From Acidimicrobiales bacterium (GTDB lineage: Bacteria > Actinomycetota > Acidimicrobiia > Acidimicrobiales > Poriferisodalaceae), in the NCBI GenBank assembly GCA_030749275.1, contig JASMKJ010000307.1, positions 1 through 12,970 of the forward strand: 12,970 bases of DNA. The letters run 5' to 3'. The first letter of the stretch is position 1. Each line of letters begins with the position of its first letter. The notes below the pieces were generated by a model, which searched no databases, was not told where the DNA came from, and saw only the letters and a list, made by a program, of their open reading frames with translations. The position numbers and the translations under genes were made by a program. This document shows, piece by piece, positions 5,514 to 12,828 of this stretch.

Positions 5514-7619
5514 ATGAGAATTTTCAGTCACCGGAACCGCCCTGTCCATCTAGGACCTCATCCGGGCGAACGACTGCGTCGCCTCGCGCCTGACGCGATC
5601 CCCCATGGTTGGACCGGAGAGACCCCTGACTCTCCACGAGAAGCTGCGGTCCCAGGTCCTCAAGCGGTCACAAGCGGTTTTGTTCGCTATCAAGAGCTCT
5701 TTGACGCTGGACGGAGCGGTAATCCAGCTCCACAACAAGCACCTATCCCGGGTGGTCCCGATGAGGTTGCAGCGAACCTTACAGCTGGTTGTTATTTTCT
5801 CGACGCCGATGCCGCGGCCACGTGCCTCGTGCCTCCCGAAGCGTGGTCTCATTCCCCGTTGGGTGATTCAGAAAATCATGGCTGGGCTGTAGTTGTTCTA
5901 ATCGAATTCTCTCACGGCGTTGAATCCGGTAACCCTGGTGACACATGGATGTTGGGAAGCCAACAAGCGGCGGCGGATCTCAGAGCCACCGAACTTGCGG
6001 TGATCACCGCCGGCTACATCAGAAACTTGGGTTACAACGCAACGGCTCATACCGCCGGGGCGAGCGACATCGATTTGGGGCGGGTCGCTCTGCAGTCCGG
6101 TCTAGTGGAGATACGTGACGGCGAGCTTCGAAATCCCTGGTCGAAAAGGGGGTTCGGATTAGGAGTTGTGACAACCAACCTTGAGGTCACACCCAACGCT
6201 CCTCTGGCTCCTACGTCTTGGATAGGTCGGCTTCGTTCTCATGGCCCTAGATGGTGGTTCGGGATAGGGGGCACCAGACCTGGATGGAAGAGACTGCGGG
6301 GAGAACACCGTCAATTACACATGGGTGAGTACCCCATGGAGCGCGTCCGTCGAGTCGATGACGCCACTACTTTGATCATTGATGAAGAAGTCCCCCGCGT
6401 ACCTCAGCGAGCTAGTTTTTTCGATCGCCCAACCCATGGAGATTTGGGGTCCAAATTTGTAGAAGACCGAAAAGTCTTCGCCTTCAAAACCCCATCAGCT
6501 CAGGCGTACCTGTCGATGATTCGTTCCATGGTTCCCCATCAAGATGGTCCCGTTGCAAAACAGCCCGCGCCCAACACACAAGATCCGCACGCTAATGCTT
6601 TGGCAGTGAAAGCCTTGGCTCATTTACTTGGCGGTGACATGGTCGGCATCTGCAAGATTCCTCACCACGCCTGGTATTCCCACGACGCGAACGGCGAGGC
6701 AATCGAGCCATACAACCGAAATGCGATCGTTATTCTCCTTGACCAGGGCTACGAAACAATGGAAGGAGCCTCCGGCGACGACTGGATCTCTGGTGCTCAA
6801 TCAATGAGGGCCTACATGCGCGGCGCGGAGATAGCTGGAGTGCTTGCTGAACACTTACGTTCCCTTGGATGGTCAGCTCGGAGTCAAACCAACGCTCTAT
6901 CTCATGTCCTGCATATACCGTTGGTTCTGGATGCGGGTCTAGGTGAGCTGAGTCGGATCGGTGAGTTGGTGTTAAATCCGTTCGTGGGACCACGGTTTAA
7001 ATCTGTCGTTGTAACAACCGACCTACCTCTGACCTCTGACCGACACATCGACTTCGGCCTTCAGGACTTCTGTCAGAAATGCACCAAATGCGCTCGAGAA
7101 TGTCCTTGTGGGGCGATCAGTTTCGGGGACAAGGTCATGTTCAACGGTTACGAAATGTGGAAACCGGACGCCGAAAAATGCGCGAAATATCGTTTGGGTA
7201 ACCTCAAAGGCTCCGCATGTGGGCGTTGCATGAAAACGTGTCCCTACAACACTGAAGGCCTCCTTTCGCAACGGCTGTGGTTGTGGGCCGCGATCCGTTT
7301 GCCGTTTATGCGAAGGAGTATCGCCCGGTGGGACGACCGCGTCGGGAACGGTTCAATTAACCTGGTGAAGAAGTGGTGGTGGGATCTCGAGTTCATCGAT
7401 GGTCAAACGGTCGAACCATCAAAGGGAACTAACCGCAGAGAACTTGATCTGAATGGCGGCAGGATCGCCAGTAAACAAAAAATTGCTATGTACTTTGCGG
7501 ATCAGAATCCACCGCCAGACGCAATGGGGGTGGCAATCAAACCAAACCGCAAAGAAGCGGTCCAACGCGGCGCGGCTGCTGAGTCCCCAGCCGCGGCTCG
7601 TCTTCGTATCAACCAGTAG
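5514..7619 (+). CDS. Reductive-dehalogenase-like cobalamin/4Fe-4S protein (RdhA family)
   Basis: A 701-residue cytoplasmic RdhA-family protein. The C-terminal half (about 360-515) follows the RdhA cobalamin-domain pattern: AIVILLDQGYETM (Tyr413 aligns with the usual catalytic Tyr), MRGAEIAGVLAEHLRSLGW, LDAGLGELSRIGEL and VVVTTDLPL. Two ferredoxin-type clusters follow: Cys520, 523, 526, 530 (FCQKCTKCARECP) and Cys556, 569, 572, 576 (ACGRCMKTCPYN). A tail with KKWWWDLEF is typical of soluble catabolic RdhAs. The N-terminal half (about 85-232) repeats the fold but has His134 at the Tyr position and no Fe-S motif. There is no Tat motif at the start, no membrane segment, no rdhB-like neighbour and no fused flavin or ferredoxin domain. 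The likely role is reductive removal of halogen from an organic (perhaps phenolic) compound using B12; the substrate is not known. The ATG at 5514 is chosen for GGGAGGGGA, 4 bases away; the frame stays open upstream to 5274, but that stretch overlaps the hydrolase start. Confidence 0.88.
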   Translation: MRIFSHRNRPVHLGPHPGERLRRLAPDAIPHGWTGETPDSPREAAVPGPQAVTSGFVRYQELFDAGRSGNPAPQQAPIPGGPDEVAANLTAGCYFLDADAAATCLVPPEAWSHSPLGDSENHGWAVVVLIEFSHGVESGNPGDTWMLGSQQAAADLRATELAVITAGYIRNLGYNATAHTAGASDIDLGRVALQSGLVEIRDGELRNPWSKRGFGLGVVTTNLEVTPNAPLAPTSWIGRLRSHGPRWWFGIGGTRPGWKRLRGEHRQLHMGEYPMERVRRVDDATTLIIDEEVPRVPQRASFFDRPTHGDLGSKFVEDRKVFAFKTPSAQAYLSMIRSMVPHQDGPVAKQPAPNTQDPHANALAVKALAHLLGGDMVGICKIPHHAWYSHDANGEAIEPYNRNAIVILLDQGYETMEGASGDDWISGAQSMRAYMRGAEIAGVLAEHLRSLGWSARSQTNALSHVLHIPLVLDAGLGELSRIGELVLNPFVGPRFKSVVVTTDLPLTSDRHIDFGLQDFCQKCTKCARECPCGAISFGDKVMFNGYEMWKPDAEKCAKYRLGNLKGSACGRCMKTCPYNTEGLLSQRLWLWAAIRLPFMRRSIARWDDRVGNGSINLVKKWWWDLEFIDGQTVEPSKGTNRRELDLNGGRIASKQKIAMYFADQNPPPDAMGVAIKPNRKEAVQRGAAAESPAAARLRINQ

Positions 7620-7681
7620 CGAACGGCGCACCCTCGTTGCGGTGAGGTCGCATCTCTTAAACCGTTGTTGGTCCGTTGGGC

Positions 7682-8941
7682 CTAGTCGCTGTCCTGTTCT
7701 AACTCAGCTCGGATTTCGTCGCCGTGCTGGTTAAGTCTTGGTGTTCCCCTATAGATCCCCGCTGGGTCGTCACTGAATTTGATGGGGCTATTCAACATGA
7801 CTGTTGGGCGATGGTGTTCATGATCCACCCGGACCAGCATTTCTCGAGCTGCCACGTGAGGGTCTTCTACCCAGTCGGACGGATCATAAACTGGTCCTAC
7901 GGGTACCTGGTTCCCTAGCGTTTCCACTACTTCTGCAGTGGTACACGATGCCGCCCAGCCTCCGATTACCTCGTCGACGTATTCCTTGTTCCGTACTCTG
8001 CGGCGGTTACTCCGTGTTCGCTCATCGTCAATGAGCTCTTCGTGACCAATGAGTTGACACAACAACTCAAAATGTGGCTGGGTGGGTGTGGCAATCACAC
8101 AGTGCCCGTTTTTGGTGGGATAAACGTCATAAGGGCTAAGCCCGTCAACACCGTTCCCCATTGGTCGCATAGGACGCCCCATGTAGGACCACACCATCTG
8201 ACTGGCTTCTGACATCGTCATCATCACGTCGACCATTGCGACGTCGATGAACTGGCCTTTACCGGTGTCGCGGGCTCGCCAAAGCGCTGCCAACATTCCG
8301 AGCGACGCCATAGTGCCGGGCACTGTGTCCCCGATAGGCGGCCCAACTTTCATAATGTGCTCTTCGTCCTCACCGGTGGCAGCAATAACGCCACCCATTG
8401 CTTGAGCAATGAGATCGTAGGCAGGCCAGTCGGCATATGGGCTAGGAGCGATCCGCGGATCACCAAATCCTCGAATCGCCGCGTAAACCAGTTTGGGGTT
8501 GCGTTCGTGGCAGACTTCCCAACCGACGCCGAGGTGGTCCATAACTCCGGCACGCATATTCTCAATAAGGCCGTCAGCGGTTTCCACAAGGGAAAGAAAT
8601 ACCTCTCGGTCTTGGTCGGTGGTCAGGTCCAAACAAATGGAGCGCTTGTTGCGATTTCGCATTGAATAGTTCCCCGAATAGAAGCGATCCTCATCATCAC
8701 GAGTCCAGGGTCCTTGATGTCGTGTCATTTCGCCCTTCGGCGGCTCAATCTTGATTACATCTGCTCCCATGTCAGCCAAAAGCATCGCGGCAAAAGGTCC
8801 AGCAAGTGCATGGGTCACATCAAGAATGCGCAGCCCTTGTAGTGGTCCTGTTGGGCCGGACGCCATGGGAGCAGCGGTCAGATGGGCCTCAAGGTGATCT
8901 GTCATAGCTTCATATTGCCTCGCAATGGGTGAGCGGCGCAT
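7682..8941 (-). CDS. CaiB/BaiF class III CoA-transferase
   Basis: A 419-residue class III CoA-transferase that moves CoA between carboxylic acids through an enzyme-bound anhydride in the cytoplasm. It shows the N-terminal CoA-binding signature (LQGLRILDVTHALAGP, then ADMGADVIKIEPP at about 57-69), RNRNKRSICLDL, LIENMRAG, and the catalytic aspartate in AYDLIAQAMGG (Asp176 in this numbering, the position of formyl-CoA transferase Asp169). GPPIGDTVPG and GKGQFIDVAMVD follow as usual. Length matches the family (about 400). An ATG at 8905 (MTDHLEAH) is a good alternative start, since the first 12 residues are not conserved-looking and neither site has a strong ribosome binding site. It converges on the RdhA-like gene (62-base gap) and is divergent from the M20D gene (62 bases). 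Formyl-CoA transferase, carnitine or succinyl-CoA:acid transferase, and racemase relatives cannot be told apart here. Confidence 0.94.
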   Translation of the reverse strand: MRRSPIARQYEAMTDHLEAHLTAAPMASGPTGPLQGLRILDVTHALAGPFAAMLLADMGADVIKIEPPKGEMTRHQGPWTRDDEDRFYSGNYSMRNRNKRSICLDLTTDQDREVFLSLVETADGLIENMRAGVMDHLGVGWEVCHERNPKLVYAAIRGFGDPRIAPSPYADWPAYDLIAQAMGGVIAATGEDEEHIMKVGPPIGDTVPGTMASLGMLAALWRARDTGKGQFIDVAMVDVMMTMSEASQMVWSYMGRPMRPMGNGVDGLSPYDVYPTKNGHCVIATPTQPHFELLCQLIGHEELIDDERTRSNRRRVRNKEYVDEVIGGWAASCTTAEVVETLGNQVPVGPVYDPSDWVEDPHVAAREMLVRVDHEHHRPTVMLNSPIKFSDDPAGIYRGTPRLNQHGDEIRAELEQDSD

Positions 8942-9003
8942 CTAAAGTCCGAAGTTCGCTGCTTCGAAGGGCGGCACCATTGGTTGCCATCTAGGCTCAC
9001 GAC

Positions 9004-10197
9004 ATGACCCTCGATCCCAAAGAAACAGTTGCCGCTGACAACGCGGCCGCCGCCGATGCCATCGTTGACCTTTCTCATCAAGTGTGGGACACCCCAGAAA
9101 TTGCCTTCGAGGAATACAAAACATCGGCAATGACTTCACAAGTGTTGGCTGAAGCTGGCTTTGACGTGGAAACCGAAATTACCGACTTACCGACCGCGTG
9201 GAGCGCCACTTATGGAAGTGGCGAACTGACCGTGACTATCTGCGCGGAACTCGACGCTCTTCCAGACATAGGTCATGCCTGTGGGCACAACGTCATCGCA
9301 GCCGCCGGGGTGGGGGCGGGTCTTGCTCTCCAAAGCGTGGCGGATGACCTTGGACTTACTGTTCGAGTGCTTGGAACCCCAGCAGAGGAGCAAGGGGGAG
9401 GAAAAATTCTGATGCTTGAGAGAGGAGCTTTCGACGGCACAAATATGGCAATGATGGTGCATCCGTCCCCCAGCGAGGGCGATCGATTTCCAACACTTGC
9501 TATCTCGCAATGCGACTTTCACTTTCATGGCCGAACAGCCCACGCATCGGTGACACCTCATTTGGGCGTTAACGCAGCCGATGCAATAACTGTGGCCCAG
9601 GTTGGAATCGGGCTATTAAGACAACATCTGGATCCTGATGACCAAGTTCACGGAATCGTCACCAGAGGAGGGGAAGCCGCCAACATTGTTCCGGGAAGCG
9701 CTTCGGCTCGTTACTTCTACAGGTCAACGGACCTTGAAGCACTCGCTCGACTTGAACCTCGCGTTCGGGCTTGTTTCGAAGCTGGCGCAACCGCTACCGG
9801 TGCAACATTGGAGATCCAGCCATTGGGGCCTCCTTATTCAGAGTTCGTTCACGACCTTGACCTTGTCGACAAGTATCGTCACAACGCGGAAAGTCTGGGC
9901 CGCACTTTCGCTTCAGCGCCTCGCAAAGGCGCGGGTTCCACCGATATGGCCAACGTGTCGCTTCTGATGCCAACAATCCACCCAATGTTGGGACTTGACT
10001 CAGGATCCGCTGTGAATCACCAACCAGAGTTTGCTGCTTACTGTCGGACACCGGTCGCCGATCAGGCCGCGGTAGACGGGGCGTTAGCGATGGCCCTCAC
10101 AGCGGTCGATGCCGCAACAGACGAAGACACTAGGACACGCCTGTTGAACCACGACACCTCTTATAGTCAACTAGGGCAGTATCCCTGGACCTTCTAG
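9004..10197 (+). CDS. M20D-type metallo-amidohydrolase (PM20D2/AbgB-like)
   Basis: A 397-residue M20 peptidase-clan amidohydrolase that cleaves an amide or dipeptide bond with a dinuclear metal centre. Metal and catalytic residues are visible: Cys93 and His95 in ALPDIGHACGHN, Glu128-Glu129 in GTPAEEQGGGK (general base and ligand), His153 in MVHPSPS, and His339 in SAVNHQPEF. FHGRTAHASVTPHLGVNA at about 174-191 begins the dimerisation lid with its conserved His180, and GSTDMANVS at 311-319 is typical of the PM20D2/aminobenzoyl-glutamate utilisation branch. Members of this branch hydrolyse aminoacyl-amide or dipeptide-like substrates; the actual substrate is unknown. No signal peptide, so cytoplasmic. 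The ATG at 9004 has only a weak AGG upstream. It is flanked by convergent and divergent neighbours and is probably transcribed alone. Confidence 0.92.
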   Translation: MTLDPKETVAADNAAAADAIVDLSHQVWDTPEIAFEEYKTSAMTSQVLAEAGFDVETEITDLPTAWSATYGSGELTVTICAELDALPDIGHACGHNVIAAAGVGAGLALQSVADDLGLTVRVLGTPAEEQGGGKILMLERGAFDGTNMAMMVHPSPSEGDRFPTLAISQCDFHFHGRTAHASVTPHLGVNAADAITVAQVGIGLLRQHLDPDDQVHGIVTRGGEAANIVPGSASARYFYRSTDLEALARLEPRVRACFEAGATATGATLEIQPLGPPYSEFVHDLDLVDKYRHNAESLGRTFASAPRKGAGSTDMANVSLLMPTIHPMLGLDSGSAVNHQPEFAAYCRTPVADQAAVDGALAMALTAVDAATDEDTRTRLLNHDTSYSQLGQYPWTF

Positions 10198-10273
10198 GTG
10201 GTCTTAGGGAGGGCGACCTTGTCGGTCTTCAAGTAACCAAACTCAAACGACAGCGCCTCGATCAGTTCAATGA

Positions 10274-11173
10274 CTAACCGTCAGCATTCACTGTTCCGAA
10301 TGGAATCAGTTCAATTTTCTCTCTTTGTGCGTTAAGCGCCGGTTCGGTACGGGCAAAGTCACCCTCATCGTCGTCGCGTAGTAACCCCAGTGGGTTGCCC
10401 TGCTCAACAAAGCCGAGATACGGCCCTCCGAAGTCATATCCGATGAGGCGCTGCAACCGTTCCGGGAAGTGTCGGGCAACGTCAGGTGGCGACGACAGCA
10501 CTTGATTTTCTTCCTGGCGGAGCCACCCGAGGCTGTAATGGAGGCCCATCCCGGTGCGCACAGACTCGGAGTTGTTCGCCTCGCTCCCATGCCAGACACT
10601 GCTTGTGTAAAGAAGCAGCGATCCCTGCGGCATCACCGCCTGCACCAGTTCATGGGCTTCAGGCTGACGTTCTTGGGGCCACCGATGTGAGCCTGGGGCA
10701 ACGAGGGTGGCTCCGTTTTTTTCAGTGAAATCGGTGTAGGCCCAGAACGCTGCGAGAGTCATCGGGGGCGCCGGATGCCTTACGGGATAGATCTCACCAT
10801 CGCGATGTATTTCTTGACGCACCTCTCCCGGCATCAGTTCGACGAGCATGGTGACGTGTAGTCGGTAGTTCACACAGTTTGGGCCAAGTACACCGTCGCA
10901 GACCGCAAGCACGAGAGGGTCAATAGCCAGCTCGCGACAAGTTTCCGATTTAGTGAGCAATCCGTTGCGTCGCCTAGAAGTTCGTCCCGCGAACTCGGTG
11001 CGACCGTACGGCGCTGCGTCCAGATAGGGCTGGAGCTCTGCATGAAGTTGTTGCATCCGAGCATCATCAACATGGTGTTCGACGATGGCGCAGCCGTTCA
11101 AGTCAAGCTCTGCGGTGAGCACCGCCGAAGGAACATCCCTATCAAAAACGGTGATCGCTGGAACGTCAGTCAT
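10274..11173 (-). CDS. Phytanoyl-CoA dioxygenase (PhyH) family protein
   Basis: A 299-residue non-haem Fe(II)/2-oxoglutarate-dependent oxygenase. The 2-His-1-carboxylate iron site is His123-x-Asp125 in QEIHRDGE and His195 in SSVWHGSEAN; Arg206 in VRTGMGLHYSLGW is in the right place to bind 2-oxoglutarate. NGATLVAPGSHRW at about 153-165 is a strong PhyH signature. Members hydroxylate unactivated carbons of lipids or of small secondary metabolites. The ATG at 11173 (MTDVPAITVF) is preferred: the frame is open upstream to 11242, but that part overlaps the end of the P450 gene, whose stop lies 13 bases before the chosen start. The gap and orientation indicate co-transcription with the P450 and translation soon after it. 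The substrate is not readable. Confidence 0.93.
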   Translation of the reverse strand: MTDVPAITVFDRDVPSAVLTAELDLNGCAIVEHHVDDARMQQLHAELQPYLDAAPYGRTEFAGRTSRRRNGLLTKSETCRELAIDPLVLAVCDGVLGPNCVNYRLHVTMLVELMPGEVRQEIHRDGEIYPVRHPAPPMTLAAFWAYTDFTEKNGATLVAPGSHRWPQERQPEAHELVQAVMPQGSLLLYTSSVWHGSEANNSESVRTGMGLHYSLGWLRQEENQVLSSPPDVARHFPERLQRLIGYDFGGPYLGFVEQGNPLGLLRDDDEGDFARTEPALNAQREKIELIPFGTVNADG

Positions 11174-11186
11174 ACGCCAAGTTGTC

Positions 11187-12374
11187 CTATCTGAGTTGCA
11201 GATGCAAGGGCTGCTGGATTGAAGAAATGACTGTTCCTTCAATGGGTGGGACAGGTCCGAGAGATTCGAAGGTCCTAAATTTCGCCAGTAGAGCGTCGAG
11301 GGCTAGGCGCGCCTCGAGGCGCGCTAGGTGGGCTCCGAGGCAATGGTGAAGACCCCATCCGAAAGTCAGATGCGGGTTTGGGTCACGGTCGAGCATCAGA
11401 TCCCCCGGGTGAGAAAAAATAGCGGGGTCGTGGTTGGCGGCAGCGACGCAAAGCAAGACGTTGTCGTCAACGGCCAGCTCCTGCCCTCCTCTTTGATGAC
11501 CGACAGCGACCTTTCGGTACATGCTTCGCGTTGGTCCAAGAACGCGAAGAAACTCTTCCAGAGCCGTTTCCTTGTCACTGGTTCGCAGTTCTTCGACCAG
11601 TTCGGGTCGACTCGCTAACAACCCCATTGTGTTCATGAGTAACGACGTTGTTGTTTCGTGACCAGCAAACAAAATGAGGGTGCAGGCACCAACTAGTTCA
11701 AGATCAGATAGTTGGTCACCTGCTCCTTCCACCAGCAATGTCATCAGGGTCCCTGAAGGGTGAGAGCGTTCGCGGTCAATCAACTGTTGAAAGAACTCGC
11801 TGAATTCTCCGGCCGCTGCCGTCGCTTGTTCAGGCGCAATGGTGTGTGGGTCAGTCGCAAAGACGATTGTCGCTAGGTCATCGGACCAATCTTGAAACCG
11901 GTCTCTTTCGTCGGGTCGTACCCCGAGAAGTTCCGCGATCACCCAGGCAGGCAGCGGTCCAGCAAAGTCTTTTCGGACATCGATCTCTCCAGACAAGCCG
12001 TCAACGATTTCGTCGACCACTCCACCGACAGTCTGTTGAAGATTCGCTACCCGCCGTGGTGTGAAGACATTGCGTAACGGATCGCGGAGGTGGGTGTGTA
12101 GTGGTGGGTCACGAAACACCATCCATCCGCCTAAGAGTTCGACGACTTTCGCGAAGCTGGACGGGCGATGCTGTGCTACTCGTTCCAAGGGTGTGACTCT
12201 GTCGGCAGAAAGCAGGTGTCCGTCGCGGAAAGCTTCGCTGAGTTCTGAATGACCAAGAATTACCCAAGCTCGATGCGCGTTACTCCATTGCACTGGTCCC
12301 ATTTCGCGAAATTGAGACCAATAAGTGTGCGGGTTGTCAACGCTCGCAGGGTCATTGAGGTCGATATCGCTCAT
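11187..12374 (-). CDS. Cytochrome P450
   Basis: A 395-residue soluble bacterial class I P450. The haem-thiolate motif FGWGLHHCLGAHLA gives Cys345 as the axial ligand. The I-helix oxygen-activation motif AGHETT is at 237-242, the K-helix ExxR is Glu274-Arg277 (EFLR), and FRDPPLHTHLR at 87-97 is the usual C-helix haem-propionate segment. It would insert one oxygen atom into an organic substrate using electrons from a ferredoxin and its reductase, neither of which is in this window. Length is normal and there is no membrane anchor. The ATG at 12374 has only a weak GAAG upstream. It lies 40 bases after the GYD gene and 13 bases before PhyH on the same strand, so the three look like one operon. 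Assignment to a CYP family needs full alignment. Confidence 0.96.
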   Translation of the reverse strand: MSDIDLNDPASVDNPHTYWSQFREMGPVQWSNAHRAWVILGHSELSEAFRDGHLLSADRVTPLERVAQHRPSSFAKVVELLGGWMVFRDPPLHTHLRDPLRNVFTPRRVANLQQTVGGVVDEIVDGLSGEIDVRKDFAGPLPAWVIAELLGVRPDERDRFQDWSDDLATIVFATDPHTIAPEQATAAAGEFSEFFQQLIDRERSHPSGTLMTLLVEGAGDQLSDLELVGACTLILFAGHETTTSLLMNTMGLLASRPELVEELRTSDKETALEEFLRVLGPTRSMYRKVAVGHQRGGQELAVDDNVLLCVAAANHDPAIFSHPGDLMLDRDPNPHLTFGWGLHHCLGAHLARLEARLALDALLAKFRTFESLGPVPPIEGTVISSIQQPLHLQLR

Positions 12375-12414
12375 TCGAATTATCTTCGCTCAACCACTAA
12401 ACCAGGAAATCTGA

Positions 12415-12735
12415 TTACTGGCCGGGCGCTGAGTAGTCACCCGAGCCTGCCGCGTCAAACTCTTCAGGAGTCATAATCACGGTGGCATTCGATTCGAGAA
12501 CCGCACCTGTCGGACCGACGGCTTTCTTTACCGCTGCCAGAGATTCCGCGGAGGCGTTGTCAACAATCATCATGAAATCCCAGTTTGAGCCGGGCATCAT
12601 GTACATGGCTTCTAAGGACGCACCGGTGGACGCTAACAAGGCCCCCACAGCCTCTTTCCGTGCGGCAGTGCCAGTCGCATCCAGTCCTTCCCATGCTTCT
12701 TGGCTGTACTTTCCGTGAAGAACAATCTTGGGCAT
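12415..12735 (-). CDS. GYD-domain small protein
   Basis: A 106-residue protein matching the GYD family: MPKIVLHGKYSQEAWEGL at the start, then TGTAARKEAVGALLASTGASLEAMYMMPGSNWDFMMIVD, and a C-terminal VIMTPEEFDAA. The family name motif G-Y/D appears here as the variant GSNWDFM (about 49-55). GYD proteins are small alpha/beta-barrel-like units of unknown biochemical role, often encoded next to oxidoreductases. AAGGTGAG in the 12739-12750 region is a strong ribosome binding site for the ATG at 12735. It is the first gene of a likely GYD-P450-PhyH operon (40-base gap to the P450), which suggests a supporting or ligand-binding role with the oxygenases; that role is inference only. Confidence 0.88.
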   Translation of the reverse strand: MPKIVLHGKYSQEAWEGLDATGTAARKEAVGALLASTGASLEAMYMMPGSNWDFMMIVDNASAESLAAVKKAVGPTGAVLESNATVIMTPEEFDAAGSGDYSAPGQ

Positions 12736-12783
12736 CGTCTCACCTTTCTCAATGTCTGTTTCGCGACCGACCCTAACCCAACT

Positions 12784-12796
12784 AGGGCAGAGCCCT
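12784..12796. terminator. Short perfect hairpin upstream of the GYD operon
   Basis: AGGGC-AGA-GCCCT is a perfect 5-bp stem with a 3-base loop, lying between the end of the dipeptidase gene (12829) and the GYD start (12735). It could end minus-strand transcription of the dipeptidase gene or be an operator for the next operon. No T-run follows on the minus strand. Confidence 0.25.
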
Positions 12797-12828
12797 CCGG
12801 TGAAAGATGCCGAGACCCCCGCTGAAAC

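Noticed and set aside
7620..7681. Terminator between the convergent RdhA-like and CoA-transferase genes (GGTCC-GTT-GGGCC at 7670-7682).
   Set aside because: The stem is five pairs with one G-T, overlaps the CoA-transferase stop and is not followed by a T-run.
10198..10273. Possible terminator in the convergent gap after the M20D gene (GACC-TTGTC-GGTC).
   Set aside because: Only four base pairs and no T-run, so not better than chance.
11174..11242. N-terminal extension of the PhyH protein by 23 residues.
   Set aside because: It lies inside the end of the P450 gene, and PhyH-like sequence begins at the ATG at 11173.
10168..12790. The 12-mer CAACTAGGGCAG occurs at 10168-10179 and 12779-12790, suggesting a repeat element.
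   Set aside because: A 12-base match within 13 kb is expected by chance, one copy is inside coding sequence, and the flanks do not match.
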